Positions 28,951 to 38,591 of a stretch of 64,000 bases of DNA are shown here, piece after piece. The notes below the pieces were generated by a model, which did no database searches, had not been told where the DNA came from, and saw nothing but the letters and a program-made list of their open reading frames with translations. How positions within the stretch are numbered: the first letter of the stretch is position 1; every line of letters begins with the position of its first letter. This DNA is from Paracoccus mutanolyticus (lineage in GTDB: Bacteria; Pseudomonadota; Alphaproteobacteria; Rhodobacterales; Rhodobacteraceae): the NCBI RefSeq assembly GCF_003285265.1, contig NZ_CP030239.1:2938501-3002500 (forward strand), given 5' to 3'. The position numbers and the translations under genes are program-made.

Positions 28951-30298
28951 GTCGCCAGCCCCAGGAAAGCAAAGAATCCCATCATGTCGGTCATCGTGGT
29001 GACGAAGGTGCCCGAGGCCAGTGCCGGATCCAGCCCCAGCCGGCTAAGTCCCAGCGGCACCAGCACGCCCCCCGTGGCGGCGACGATCTGGTTGGCGATC
29101 ATCGCCATGCCCAGCACGACCCCGATCATCGGCGCGCCCAGGATGAAGGTGCCGGCCAGGAACAGGATCACCGCCAGTCCCAGCCCGTTCAGCAGCCCCG
29201 CCGCCAGTTCGCGCAGGATGACGCGCCGTGCATTGCCGCTGGTCAGTTCCCGCGTGGCCAGCGCCCGGACCGCGACCGCCAGCGACTGGGTGCCCGCAAT
29301 GCCGCCCGTCGAGGCGACGATGGGCATCAGCGCGGCCAGGATCACGAGCTGCGCCACCGTCGCCTCGAACCGCGAGATGACCAGCGCGGACAGCGAGGCG
29401 GTGAACAGGTTGATGACCAGCCAGGGCAGGCGCTGCCGCGCCGTCTGAAGCGGCCCGTCCGAGACATGGCTTTCGTCCGAGACGCGGGCCATGCGCAGGA
29501 AGTCCTCCTCAGCTCCTCGGCCCGAGCCGCGGTGCCCGACCGCGTTCTGCGCGCCATGTCCGCTCAGGTCATCGACCACCGCAGTCCCGAATTCGGAGAA
29601 CTGGGCCTGAACGCGCTGAAAGCCGTCAAGCCATCGTCCTGCCGGGCCGAGATGGTGCGGAAGCTGTCCTCGGTGATGTCGCGCAGGGGGATGTGGCGGC
29701 GCGAGGCCAAGAGCTTGCCCAGCGTTACATAGCCCGTCGGATGGCGGCGCGGATCGACCAGGACGACGTGATAGAACTGATCGGGCAGCCAGTCCTCCTG
29801 CCGCAGGAAGTCGATGGTCTCGCCCACCGTCCAGTGTTCGGGTGCCGTCACGACCTCGGACTGCATCAGGCGGCCGGCCGAGTATTCGGGATAGGTCAGC
29901 GACTGTTCGACGGCCGCCCGGTCGCTGTCGTCCAGCGCCGCCAGGATGGCCTGCTGCTCGGGCGCCTCCATGTCCTCGATCAGGTCGACGACATCGTCGC
30001 TGTCCATCTCGCGCACGGCTTCGGCCAGCACGGCGCGGGGCAGCTGCTCGATCACCTCCACGGGTCGACTCGTCGATCTCGGTCAGGATGTTGCCATAGG
30101 CGTCGTAGGTGTAGCGACCGACCAGCCGCGTGGTCAGTGTTGGTCGGGTTGCCGGTCGGCCACGTGCTCGGTCCAGAAGCCATCCAGAAGCGGGCCGTCG
30201 CCCTCGTCGATGGCCCGCTCGATGGCGTTCAGGTCGTGCCGGCTCAGCTGGAAGTCGTCTTCCGTTGCGTCGGCTTCGGCATCGCGATGCTCGGTCAT
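28935..30298 (-). pseudogene. mgtE: MgtE-type magnesium transporter, several frameshifts
   Basis: A channel-like Mg(II) transporter. The N-terminal MTEHRDAEADATEDDFQLSR starts at 30298. The MgtE N domain (EVIEQLPRAVLAEAVREMD, SDDVVDLIEDMEAPEQQAIL) and CBS domains (PTGYVTLGKLLASRRHIPL) precede a five-helix membrane domain (PWLVINLFTASLSALVISRF, ALMPIVASTGGIAGTQSLAV with the conserved GGNxGxQ-type loop, ending FLGLATWMLI). Breaks lie near 30135, 30065 and 29500-29565. Order and spacing are otherwise normal, so base errors are likely. Confidence 0.88.
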
Positions 30299-30361
30299 GG
30301 CGGGCTCACTTTGGGCGGGCGGTTCGTGTTGGCGGCACCATAGGGGGGATGGGGCCGCGCC

Positions 30362-31201
30362 TCAATCGTCCGCCGGGCCGAGAAGCGCCAGCGCCTGGGC
30401 GTGAAGCGCGGGCGACCCGGCGGCCAGGATCCGGCCGCCGCCATGGGCAGGGCGGCCCTGCCAGTCGGTCACGACCCCGCCCGCCGCCTGGACGACGGCG
30501 ATCGGGGCGGCCACGTCATAGGCCTGCAGGCCCGCCTCGATCACCAGATCGACATGGCCCGCGGCAAGCAGGGCGTAGGCATAGCAGTCAAGGCCATAGC
30601 GGGTCAGCCGCACCCGGTCGGCGACGCGGCGGAAGGCGGCATGTTCGGCAGGGCTGCCCACCTCGGGGTAGGTGGTCATCAGCGTGGCCTGGGCCAAGTC
30701 GACCCCCTGGCGGGCGGCCAGCGCGCGGGTGCCCGCGCGATCCGACAGGCTGGCGCGGCCGAACCCGCCCTCGAACCGCTCGCCAAGGTGGGGCTGGTCC
30801 ACGATGCCATAGATCGGGCCGTCGGCCGCGGTCACGCCGATCAGGACGCCCCAGCTGGGCGCCCCGGCCATGAAGGCGCGGGTCCCGTCGATCGGGTCCA
30901 GCACCCAGGTCAGGCCGCTTGTGCCGGGCTGTGCGCCGAATTCCTCGCCCAGGATGGCGTCGTCGGGGCGGGCCTCGGCCAGGATCGCGCGCATGGCGCG
31001 TTCGCTGGCACGATCCGCCTCGGTGACGGGGTCAAAGCCCTTCTGGGCTTTGTTGTCGGGATGCAGGTCAGGGCTGCGGAACAGCCGCAGCGTCTCGACC
31101 CTCGCCGCGTCGGCCAGCCGGTGCGCCGTCGCGACGATCCCAGCGGCCGTGTCCGGGGAAATGCCGGCACTCGTGCCGGCCGGCCTTTGGACTTCGTGCA
31201 T
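30362..31201 (-). CDS. Inositol monophosphatase-family phosphatase (HisN/SuhB-like)
   Basis: The 279-residue Mg-dependent phosphatase has the metal-site motifs AILGEEF and WVLDPIDGTRAFMAG, and the C-terminal GLDCYAYALLAAGHVDLVIE and AYDVAAPIAVVQAAGG. The AGAPSWG form is more typical of histidinol-phosphate phosphatase HisN than of SuhB. The ATG at 31201 (MHEVQRP) is chosen; upstream codons lack similarity. It lies 63 bp upstream of mgtE on the same strand. Confidence 0.88.
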   Translation of the reverse strand: MHEVQRPAGTSAGISPDTAAGIVATAHRLADAARVETLRLFRSPDLHPDNKAQKGFDPVTEADRASERAMRAILAEARPDDAILGEEFGAQPGTSGLTWVLDPIDGTRAFMAGAPSWGVLIGVTAADGPIYGIVDQPHLGERFEGGFGRASLSDRAGTRALAARQGVDLAQATLMTTYPEVGSPAEHAAFRRVADRVRLTRYGLDCYAYALLAAGHVDLVIEAGLQAYDVAAPIAVVQAAGGVVTDWQGRPAHGGGRILAAGSPALHAQALALLGPADD

Positions 31202-31278
31202 GGACACCCCGCGGCTGTGACAGGGATCACAGATAGCGCGCCTTTCCCCCAAGCGAAAGCCCAGGCGCCCCGGTCGGG

Positions 31279-31638
31279 TCAGGCGGCGTCCGACAGCACC
31301 CGCGCCAGTTCAAAGATCTGGCGGCGCTGCGCCTCGGGCATGGCGTAATAGGCGCGGACCAGCTGCAGCGCCTCTTTGTCGCCCAGGATGTCGCCTTCCA
31401 CTGTGGCCTGAACCTGCCCGTCCTCGAGCCCCTCGAAGAAGAAGCTGACCGGAACCTCGACCGCCTGCGCGATGTCCCACAGGCGCGATGCCGAAACCCG
31501 GTTCATGCCGGTTTCGTACTTCTGGATCTGCTGGAACTTGATGCCGACCTTTTCGGCCAGCTGCTGCTGGGTCATTCCGATCATCCAGCGACGATGGCGG
31601 ATCCGCTTGCCCACGTGGACATCGACGTTATGCTTCAT
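31279..31638 (-). CDS. XRE-family HTH transcriptional regulator
   Basis: The 119-residue protein has a Cro/C1-type helix-turn-helix at residues 10-65 (RHRRWMIGMTQQQLAEKVGI, KFQQIQKYETGMNRVSASRL) and a C-terminal region (EALQLVRAYYAMPEAQRRQI) common to a Rhodobacterales-wide chromosomal XRE regulator rather than to phage repressors. It is monocistronic with its own upstream region (31639-31808). Targets are unknown. Confidence 0.9.
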   Translation of the reverse strand: MKHNVDVHVGKRIRHRRWMIGMTQQQLAEKVGIKFQQIQKYETGMNRVSASRLWDIAQAVEVPVSFFFEGLEDGQVQATVEGDILGDKEALQLVRAYYAMPEAQRRQIFELARVLSDAA

Positions 31639-31808
31639 GGTAACACCTCACTCACTCAATCTGAACGTGCACTATAGCACCGTGCCGCAATTTTCGAGCG
31701 CGAACTGGATCACCTGACCAAAAAGACAATCCCTTTGACGCTCTGCCCGGCTTTGCGGTTACTTGCGCAAACCCGGTGGCAGCTTCGGGGAATATGGCAG
31801 GGGGAAAT

Positions 31809-32776
31809 ATGGCTGGATACTGGAAAGTGATGGGGTTGTCCGAAAAGGCAACTTCGCCCGCGATGGGCGAGTGGCCCGCCCGTGCGCCGGGACCGGACGA
31901 GGTGGCGGTCAGACTGCGCGCGGCGGCGCTGAACTTTGCCGACCTGCTGATGCTGGACGGGCGCTATCAGGACACCCCGCCGCGCCCCTTCATCCCCGGC
32001 CTCGAAGGCGCGGGCGAGGTGATCGAGGCCGGGCCCGAGGCGGGGCTCGCGCCCGGCACGCGGGTCGCCGTCTACAGCCAGGGCACCATGGCCGAGGCGA
32101 ATGTCTTTCCCGCCGCGCATTGCGTGCCGATCCCCGACACGATGGGCTGGGCCGAGGCGGCGGGTTTCCTGATCGCTTACGGCACCAGCCACCTGGCGCT
32201 GTCCCATCGCGCCGGCCTGCGCGCGGGCGATGCGCTGGCCGTGCTGGGGGCCGCCGGCGGGGTCGGGCTGACGGCGGTCGAGATCGGCGCCGCGCTGGGG
32301 GCGCGGGTGATCGCCGTGGCCCGGGGGGCGGCGCGGCTGAAACGGCCCGCGCGGCCGGCGCGGCCGAGACCATCGACAGCGAGACCTGCCCCGACCTGCG
32401 CGCGGCGCTGCGGGCACTGGGCGGGGTCGATGTGGTCTATGACCCCGTCGGCGATGCGCTGGGTGAGGCGGCGTTCGGCGCGCTGCGCCCCGGCGGACGC
32501 TTCCTGCTGATCGGCTTTGCCGGGGGCAAGCCGCCCCGGCTGCCGCTGAACCATGCGCTGGTCAAGAACATCGCCATCCACGGGCTGTACTGGGGCGCCT
32601 ATCGCACGCTCGATCCCGGTGCCATGCGGGACAGCCTGACCGCGCTGATGGCGCTTTACCAGGCGGGCCGGCTGCACCCCCATGTCGGCGCCACCCTGCC
32701 GCTGGAGCGCCTGCCCGAGGCCTATGCGCTGCTGGAAAGCCGCAGCACCTCGGGCAAGATCGTCGTGACGATCTGA
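31809..32776 (+). pseudogene. NADPH:quinone oxidoreductase / zinc-less MDR family protein, one frameshift
   Basis: A medium-chain dehydrogenase/reductase of the QOR branch, about 322 residues. The ATG at 31809 follows GCAGGGGG. N-terminal GroES-like fold: VRLRAAALNFADLLMLDGRY and PFIPGLEGAGEV. Nucleotide-binding motif AVLGAAGGVGLTAVEIG. A single-base shift near 32343 after ARLK moves the frame. It continues with GGVDVVYDPVGDALGEAAFG and ends KIVVTI. No zinc ligands are visible. A one-base correction restores the gene. Confidence 0.85.
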
Positions 32777-32898
32777 CTTTTGCGTCACCGGCCGGGCGGC
32801 GGGGCGGTGGCGCATTGAAAATCCTGCGAACTCTGCCAATATCCTGCGTGATGGTGGGCCGGCATGGCCGCACCGCGATTTTCGACCGGGGAGAACCG

Positions 32899-33669
32899 AT
32901 GCAAGACTACAACACGATCCGCACGGCCGGGACCGCGACGCGCTCGGCCGCCGTGGACGAAGGGCTTCGCGCCTATATGAACAAGGTCTATGGCCTGATG
33001 GCCGTGGGCATGCTTGTTACCGCCGGCGCCGCCTGGGGCATGGCCGGACTGGCGTTGTCGGACGTGCAGACGCCCTATGCGCTGGGTAACGGCCAGTACC
33101 TGACCGAGTTCGGCAAGACCCTGTACCTGTCGCCTTTCAAGTGGCTGGTGATGTTCGCGCCGCTGCTGATGGTCTTTGCCTTCGGCGCCGCGCTGAACCG
33201 GCTTTCGGTGCAGGGCGCGACCACGCTGTTCTATGCCTTCGCCGCCGTCATGGGCGTGTCGATCAGCTGGATCTTTGCCGCCTACACCTCGGTGTCGATC
33301 GTGCAGACCTTCCTGGTGACGGCCATCGCCTTTGCCGGCCTGTCGCTTTACGGCTACACGACCAAGCGCGACCTGTCGGGCATGGGCACCTTCCTGATGA
33401 TGGGCCTGATCGGGCTGATCGTCGCCTCGATCGTGAACATCTTCCTGAAGTCCAGCGCCATGCAGTTCGCCATCTCGGTGATCGGCGTGCTGATCTTTGC
33501 GGGGCTGACCGCGTTTGACACGCAGAACATCAAGAACACCTATCTGCGCCTGGCGAACTCGGACCGGGACTTTTTGGGCAAGGCCGCGATCATGGGCGCG
33601 CTGCAGCTGTATCTGGACTTCCTGAACCTGTTCATGTTCCTGCTGCAGTTCATGGGCAACCGCGAATAA
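32899..33669 (+). CDS. Bax inhibitor-1/YccA family membrane protein
   Basis: The 256-residue protein has seven transmembrane segments. N-terminal VDEGLRAYMNKVYGLMAVGM is typical of the alphaproteobacterial BI-1 branch, and the C-terminal GLTAFDTQNIKNTYL plus ALQLYLDFLNLFMFLLQFMG are the family signature, including the di-Asp region. The GGGGAGAACCG ribosome site supports the ATG at 32899. Members conduct Ca(II) or protons and interact with protease quality control. The cellular role in bacteria is unsettled. Confidence 0.93.
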   Translation: MQDYNTIRTAGTATRSAAVDEGLRAYMNKVYGLMAVGMLVTAGAAWGMAGLALSDVQTPYALGNGQYLTEFGKTLYLSPFKWLVMFAPLLMVFAFGAALNRLSVQGATTLFYAFAAVMGVSISWIFAAYTSVSIVQTFLVTAIAFAGLSLYGYTTKRDLSGMGTFLMMGLIGLIVASIVNIFLKSSAMQFAISVIGVLIFAGLTAFDTQNIKNTYLRLANSDRDFLGKAAIMGALQLYLDFLNLFMFLLQFMGNRE

Positions 33670-33695
33670 GCGGGCGTTCCATCCACGAGATTCGC

Positions 33696-33725
33696 GACAA
33701 GGCCGGGCATCTGCCCGGCCTTGTC
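33696..33725 (+). terminator. Hairpin terminator after the BI-1 gene
   Basis: A 13-14 bp stem (GACAAGGCCGGGC paired with GCCCGGCCTTGTC) with a minimal loop lies 27 bp after the stop. Only a short T-rich tail (CATTTG) follows, so efficiency is uncertain. Confidence 0.7.
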
Positions 33726-34128
33726 CATTTGTTCTGCCATGGTTCCTGCGCAGGGATCCCGGCGCTCTGACCCTTTGGCTTCGCCGGCCTGTCGCCTGAC
33801 GATTTTCCAGACATGACGCACAAAAGCACGCGGAATGATTATCCATGAAATCCAATGCGATGATGCAGGTAATATTGGTTAACTCTTTCATTTAAAAAGA
33901 TTCCGTACTGACAAGTTCAGCAATTCTTCTTGCCAGGCAATTAAAGCAAATTAGACATGATGGCGCCGGTGCATTCCGCGCCGGTGCCGTCTCGATGCAG
34001 TCCGCCAACTTCCTCCGGTCCATTCTGACCGGATAACGCCCTTGGGCGAACGGGAATGTCTGTCTTGATTGTCGATGCGGTGAACCGATCACGCCATGCA
34101 TTGGGCGTGTCTGATAGCGAGTACTTGA
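33726..34128. other. Upstream region of the His-rich Hint gene
   Basis: About 400 bp without a credible gene. GC drops between 33835 and 33960. A 10-bp direct repeat (GCGCCGGTGC) lies at 33964-33973 and 33979-33988. This is probably the promoter and leader of the gene at 34129. Confidence 0.5.
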
Positions 34129-35099
34129 ATGACTTCCCAGAACAAGCACAACGGCAGCAACGACCACGGCGGCCATGGGCATGACCATGGCCACGACCAC
34201 CACCATGGCCACGGGCACGACCACCACCATGGCGGGCACGGACATGGTCACGGGCACGACCACCACCATGGCAGGCACGGACATGGGCACGGGCACGACC
34301 ACCACGGCGGCACGGCCAGGGCCATGGGCACGGACATGGCGGACATCATGGCGGTGGACATGGCGGCGGCTGCGTTCCCTGCTTTGCCGGCGGCACCATG
34401 ATCCTGACCGAGGCGGGCGAGATGCCTGTCGAACGCCTGGTTCCCGGCACCCGCGTCATGACCCGCGATAACGGGCTTCAGGAACTGCGCTGGACCGGAT
34501 CGCGCGTCGTCGATGCCGCGATGCTGGACCAGAACCCGAACCTGCGCCCGATCCGCATTGCGGCCGGGGCGCTGGGGAACGGCCTGCCCAGGCGCGAGCT
34601 GATCGTGTCGCCCCAGCACCGTGTGCTGGTGCGCTCCCGGATCGCGCAAAAGATGTTCGGGGCGGCCGAGGTTCTGGTCGCCGCCAAGCAGCTGCTGCAG
34701 ATCGACGGCATCGACGTTGCGACCGACCTCGAGTCGGTCGAGTACTTCCACATCCTGTTCGACCGGCACGAGATCGTCCTGTCGGAGGGCGCGGAAACCG
34801 AGTCGCTTTACACCGGCCCCGAGGCGCTGAAGGCCGTGGGCCCCGCCGCCTGCGAGGAGATCTTTGCGATCTTCCCCGAACTGCGCGACATGCCCGAGGA
34901 TCACGCCCCCCAGGGCGCGCGCCTGCTGGCCTCGGGGCGTCAGGGCCGCAAGCTGGCGATCCGCTCTACGGCAAACTATGGGGCATCCGGCCTGTGGAAT
35001 GCGGCATCGTCTACGGACGCCGAGCCGGGACCGCCCTTTCATTGGGACCTGCCGTTTGGAAGCCGCTCTCGGATCTTGTTCGCGGCGTCCTTGTCATAG
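34129..35099 (+). pseudogene. His-rich protein with C-terminal Hint (hedgehog/intein-type) domain, one frameshift
   Basis: The N-terminal 60-80 residues are almost only His, Gly and Asp (HGHDHHHGHGHDHHHG units), a strong metal-chelating tract. A missing base near 34310 breaks the frame. Corrected, the tract continues HGHGHGGHHGGGHGGG and runs into CVPCFAGGTMILTEAGEMPV, the start of a Hint domain whose first Cys is the splicing/cleavage nucleophile. Hint blocks continue with VERLVPGTRVMTRDNG, ELIVSPQHRVLVRS and AKQLLQIDGIDV. The open frame ends at 35099, overlapping the convergent grxD by about 60 bp, so the true end may be slightly earlier. Function unknown. Confidence 0.75.
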
Positions 35100-35416
35100 G
35101 CGACGCCGGCCTTGTCGAACAGCTGGTCCAGCTCGCCCGACAGGGTCATCTCGGTCACGATGTCGCAGCCGCCCACGAACTCGCCCTTGACGTAAAGCTG
35201 AGGGATCGTCGGCCATTCCGAAAAATCCTTGATTCCCTGGCGGATGTCGGCATCCTTCAGCACGTCCACGTCGCGATAGTCCACGTTCATGTAGTTCAGA
35301 ACACCGGCCACGCGGCTGGAAAACCCGCATTGCGGCATTTCCTTGCTGCCCTTCATGAACAGCACCACGTCGGCGCCGTCGATGGTGGCCTGGATCTTTT
35401 GACGAACATCCGTCAT
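35039..35416 (-). CDS. grxD: Monothiol glutaredoxin (CGFS type)
   Basis: The 125-residue protein carries the CGFS active site (Cys30) in [11 protein letters not shown], the [19 protein letters not shown] glutathione-binding region and the typical start QKIQATI. It transfers [2Fe-2S] clusters in iron-sulfur assembly and pairs with BolA. The bolA gene lies 79 bp upstream on the same strand, the classic arrangement. The C-terminal extension ([18 protein letters not shown]) is slightly longer than usual. Confidence 0.95.
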   Translation of the reverse strand: MTDVRQKIQATIDGADVVLFMKGSKEMPQCGFSSRVAGVLNYMNVDYRDVDVLKDADIRQGIKDFSEWPTIPQLYVKGEFVGGCDIVTEMTLSGELDQLFDKAGVAYDKDAANKIRERLPNGRSQ

Positions 35417-35495
35417 CTGGTTTTCCTTTCGTTTCCTTCGCCGGCAGGCGGGCAGGTCGATCCGGCCCGGCCCGGCGGGCCTGTCTGCGGGCCGG

Positions 35496-35738
35496 TTATT
35501 CGGGGGCCTTTGTGGTCAGGGCCAATGCGTGCAGTTCGCCGGTGGGGCCGTCCATCTTGCCCTGAAGCGCGGCATAGACGGCGCGCTGCTGCTGAACCCG
35601 GTTCATGCCGCGAAAGCTTTCGTCGATGACCTCGGCGGCATAGTGGTTGCCGTCGCCGGCGAGGTCCGTGATCGTGATCTGGGCCTTGGGAAAAGCTGCG
35701 CGGATCAGCGCTTCGATGTCCTGGGCTTCCATCGCCAT
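35496..35738 (-). CDS. BolA family protein
   Basis: The 80-residue protein matches BolA/Yrb[20 protein letters not shown], the [12 protein letters not shown] segment with the conserved His, and [13 protein letters not shown] with the second conserved His. It forms [2Fe-2S]-bridged heterodimers with CGFS glutaredoxins. The downstream grxD supports this. The ATG at 35738 has the upstream AAAGGA ribosome site. Confidence 0.93.
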   Translation of the reverse strand: MAMEAQDIEALIRAAFPKAQITITDLAGDGNHYAAEVIDESFRGMNRVQQQRAVYAALQGKMDGPTGELHALALTTKAPE

Positions 35739-35827
35739 GAAGGGGTCCTTTCTGGGTTTCACCCACATGTAAGGAAACCCCCCGCGCCACGCAAGATCGC
35801 GGCAGAGGCCCATGTGCCGGGCCGGGG

Positions 35828-36490
35828 TCATCGCCGGCCCGCCAGCGGCGGCGGCGCCTGCATCCAGGCCCGGACGCCCGCGGCCACCGCGTCGTGGCAG
35901 GCCCGGCCAAGCGCCTCGCCCAGGGCCGTATGCAGTCCGGCATGGGGCAGGGGCGTCCCATCCAGGCGCACGGCCAGGGCGATGCAGTCGGTGCCGGTCC
36001 CGGTGGCCTGCCCGGTGGAAAGCACGGGTCCCAGCGCGATCATCGCCGCCGTGCGGGCCTGGGCCGCGATGGTCATGGCCTCGACCAGCGCGGGCAGGTC
36101 CAGCGCGGCACCGATCCTGACCGCCATGTTGATCGTCCCCCAGCCCGCCGGGTCCGGCTCGCGCCGCCGCCCCACGCGTTCGGCGTTCGACAGGCCGACG
36201 GTCGCCAGCGCCTCGACCTCGATGCCGCCGATCCGCGCCACGGCGTGATGATGCCGCCTGACATCGCGCGAGGTCAGCATCGCGACCGACCCCGACTCGT
36301 CCCGCGACGCCAGTTCGGCGGCAAGCCAGGGCGCCACGTCCAGGTCCGGCGTCAGGTCCGCGTCGCGCACCTCGCGCCACAGGATGCGCTGCGCCGAAAC
36401 CAGACCGGGACGGTGGACGGCCCAGCTCAGCACCCGGTGCGGCGCGCCCAGGTCGACGCCAAGCCAAGGCCTGTCGCAGGCGATCCGCAT
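35828..36490 (-). CDS. cbiZ: Adenosylcobinamide amidohydrolase
   Basis: The 220-residue enzyme removes the side chain of (pseudo)adenosylcobinamide or pseudo-B12 to give adenosylcobyric acid for cobalamin salvage. Family features: GSVAMLTSRDVRRHHHAV, VEALATVGLSNAERVG, GTINMAVRIGAAL and TGTGTDCIALAV. The start overlaps the stop of btuF (TGATG), so uptake and remodelling are co-translated. It is consistent with the cell's need for cobalamin for NrdJ at 24407-27999. Confidence 0.9.
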   Translation of the reverse strand: MRIACDRPWLGVDLGAPHRVLSWAVHRPGLVSAQRILWREVRDADLTPDLDVAPWLAAELASRDESGSVAMLTSRDVRRHHHAVARIGGIEVEALATVGLSNAERVGRRREPDPAGWGTINMAVRIGAALDLPALVEAMTIAAQARTAAMIALGPVLSTGQATGTGTDCIALAVRLDGTPLPHAGLHTALGEALGRACHDAVAAGVRAWMQAPPPLAGRR

Positions 36491-37303
36491 CACGGCGCGA
36501 TCATCCGCTGGCGGGCAGAGGCAAGGGCGCGCAGCGCCTCTGCCACGGCGGGGGTGCCGCACAGCCAGGCCCGGTCGGGAATCTCCAGCCTCCGTGCGCC
36601 CAGGTCGCGCAGGGCAGGGTGGACCAGCACCTCCTCGGACCGTGAGGCGCCGGGATAGCGCGGACCCAGCACCAAGAGGTCGGGCCGGCCCGCCACCAGC
36701 TGTTCAAGCGCAAGGGTGCCGCCGCTCTGCATGCCCAGCTCTCCGGCCAGGTTGCGAAAGCCCGCGGCGTCCAGGATGCGGCCCGCCAGGCTGTCCGGGC
36801 CCGTGGTATAGCCGTTCGCCTGATAGATGGCCGCCAGGGGCCTGGGCCCGCGCGGATGCAGGAAAGGCGCGATGTCCCGGTCGAAGGCGCGGACGCGCGC
36901 CTGGGCCTCGGGGGCGCGGCCCAGCAGCGTGCCCGTGCGGTAGAGCGCGTCCCGGATCCCTCCAGGTCCTCGGCCGGGTCGAACAGGGCGACGGAGACGC
37001 CCAGCCGTGCAGCAGCCGCACGGTTGCGGCGTCGCCCAGGCTGCTGGCCAGCACCAGGTCGGGCCGCAGGGCCAGCACCTCCTCGGCCCGGCCCCGGTTG
37101 GACGGGATCGCCGCCGCCCGGCTTGCCATGGCCGAGAGCGCCGGGTCGCGCGCGAGTTCCGAAACCGACACGAGCTGTCCCGGCGCAGCCACGGCCAGCG
37201 CCAGTTGGTCGGTGCAGAGGTTGATCGACACCACCCGCCGGGGCGCCGCCCCCGCGGGCATCGCCAGCGCGACCAGCATGGTGAACAGAACCCAAAGCCG
37301 CAA
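36490..37303 (-). pseudogene. Cobalamin/corrinoid ABC transporter substrate-binding protein (BtuF-like), frameshifted
   Basis: A periplasmic binding protein of about 270 residues with a signal peptide (LRLWVLFTMLVALAMPAGAA) and the typical RRVVSINLCTDQLALAVA opening. ALRPDLVLASSLGDAATVRL lies in lobe 1 and PDLLVLGPRYPGASRSEEVL in lobe 2. The start is probably TTG at 37303, spaced 7 bases after AGGAGGG; an internal ATG at 37279 would cut the signal peptide. Indels near 37005 and 36960 change frame. Coupling to cbiZ supports a corrinoid ligand. Confidence 0.82.
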
Positions 37304-37581
37304 ATCCGTCCCTCCTGCGGCCACGGCTTAGCGCGGCCCCGCCCCTTGCGCCACCGCGATCCGCAGCGGCGCAGCTCGGGCGGGCAGAGCGTGTTCCTCT
37401 CGGCTCGGGTTGTCGGGAACAGCTGAACAGGCATTCGGCCTTGTTTCACGCCCCGCGCGCGCCATCTGGGAAAGAAAGCTTCGGCGCAATGTGCATTCCG
37501 AGGTCGAAACCCGGCGCAACGAACCGTAAAAGGGCCCGTGAACCGGCACGCCTGCGCGCCCGATGCATTGAAATACAGACG
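37304..37581. other. Divergent gap between btuF and dusA
   Basis: About 280 bp, GC-rich, holding the promoters of the minus-strand btuF/cbiZ pair and of dusA. A cobalamin riboswitch was looked for on the minus strand; the conserved core and B12 box are not recognisable. Confidence 0.5.
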
Positions 37582-37660
37582 ATGAACAACGAACAATCCT
37601 ACAGACTGTCCGTCGCGCCGATGATGGACTGGACCGACCGGAACTGCCGCGACCTGCACC
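37582..37660 (+). pseudogene. dusA: tRNA-dihydrouridine synthase A, first 25 codons only
   Basis: MNNEQSYRLSVAPMMDWTDR then NCR is the conserved DusA N-terminus with the FMN-binding APMMDWTD motif. Similarity ends at about 37656 and a stop follows at 37681. Some 300 codons are missing. This is the last point at which normal chromosomal gene order can be followed and marks the left edge of the patchwork region. Confidence 0.75.
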
Positions 37661-37910
37661 GGTTGGCGGAGCTTTGCCTATAGTCTTTCAGAAATGTTCC
37701 TATCGGAACAAACTTTCATAATGAGGCAACCGCGGTTCAGCGGACCCAGCACGGAGATTTCCGCATGACTGACGAAATCAACAGCCGCCGCGCCTTTCTG
37801 GCTGCTTTCCATGCGGACCAACGGCAGGGCGATTTCTCCGCTTGCGCCCTTGCGCAGGAACATCGGCAGGGCGAGGGCGCAACGAAGTCGGTACACTTGG
37901 TCGGCGCCGA

Positions 37911-38561
37911 TCATGGCTCGGCCAGCGTACTGCGGCCATCAAGACGCATTGTCTTGATGCCGTCCTCACCGATCAGCGCTCGCATCAAGGCCCCGAGCGT
38001 CGGGCCCAACGAGGCAGAATGTTCGAGGTAATCCCCACACGCTCCGGTGGTGCCGTATCGCCTCTTACGAAGCCTTCCCCAAGACTGAATGGCGCAGCGA
38101 GCAGCCCACCCCGGCAGCAACAGGCACTCCGCGGGCGCGACACCCAGAGCCGTCAAACATCGATCGCAGGATACCGATACGATCATCATCCAGCCGTTGA
38201 AGCGCTCGGCATTTCCGTTCGCCAGCACCTGAGCCCCGATATCGACGGTCAGGTCCTGCGCAGCCGGAGCGGCGGGGGGCGTTCCGGTAAAAGCGCCGCT
38301 TACGAACGGTTCACCGTTGACGGATAGCGCGGCTTGCGCATTCGCAAAGTCAATGACCGCTGCGATGAGATAGGGCGTATCGAGATTGGTGTTGGAACAA
38401 CACCTTAGCCCTCGCCAGGTCCGACAAAAGATTTGATCGGGTCTTGATCTCATTCCCCATTCAATCCCCCTCCCTCTGTCTGTGCGGCGCGGCGGGCTGC
38501 GTCGGAAACAGCCCCCCTGCGAACCGCCCTCTTCGAGATAGGGATGAATTGATATCGCCAC
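37911..38561 (-). pseudogene. Fragment with LamG/concanavalin-like domain
   Basis: At 38181-38396 the minus strand reads NTNLDTPYLIAAVIDFANAQ then AALSVNGEPFVSGAF and TVDIGAQVLANGNAERFNGW, resembling the strand-turn pattern of a LamG-type lectin domain as found in phage tail proteins. The remainder of the open frame (216 codons) has no recognisable family and is probably joined from other sources. Confidence 0.4.
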
Positions 38562-38591
38562 CCGGTCGGATGGCGGTCAAAGTAATCCGTC

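Noticed and set aside
37304..37581. Cobalamin riboswitch upstream of btuF
   Set aside because: Only a GAGGAACACG fragment resembles the core; no CCCGCxACTGT or GCCACTG box.
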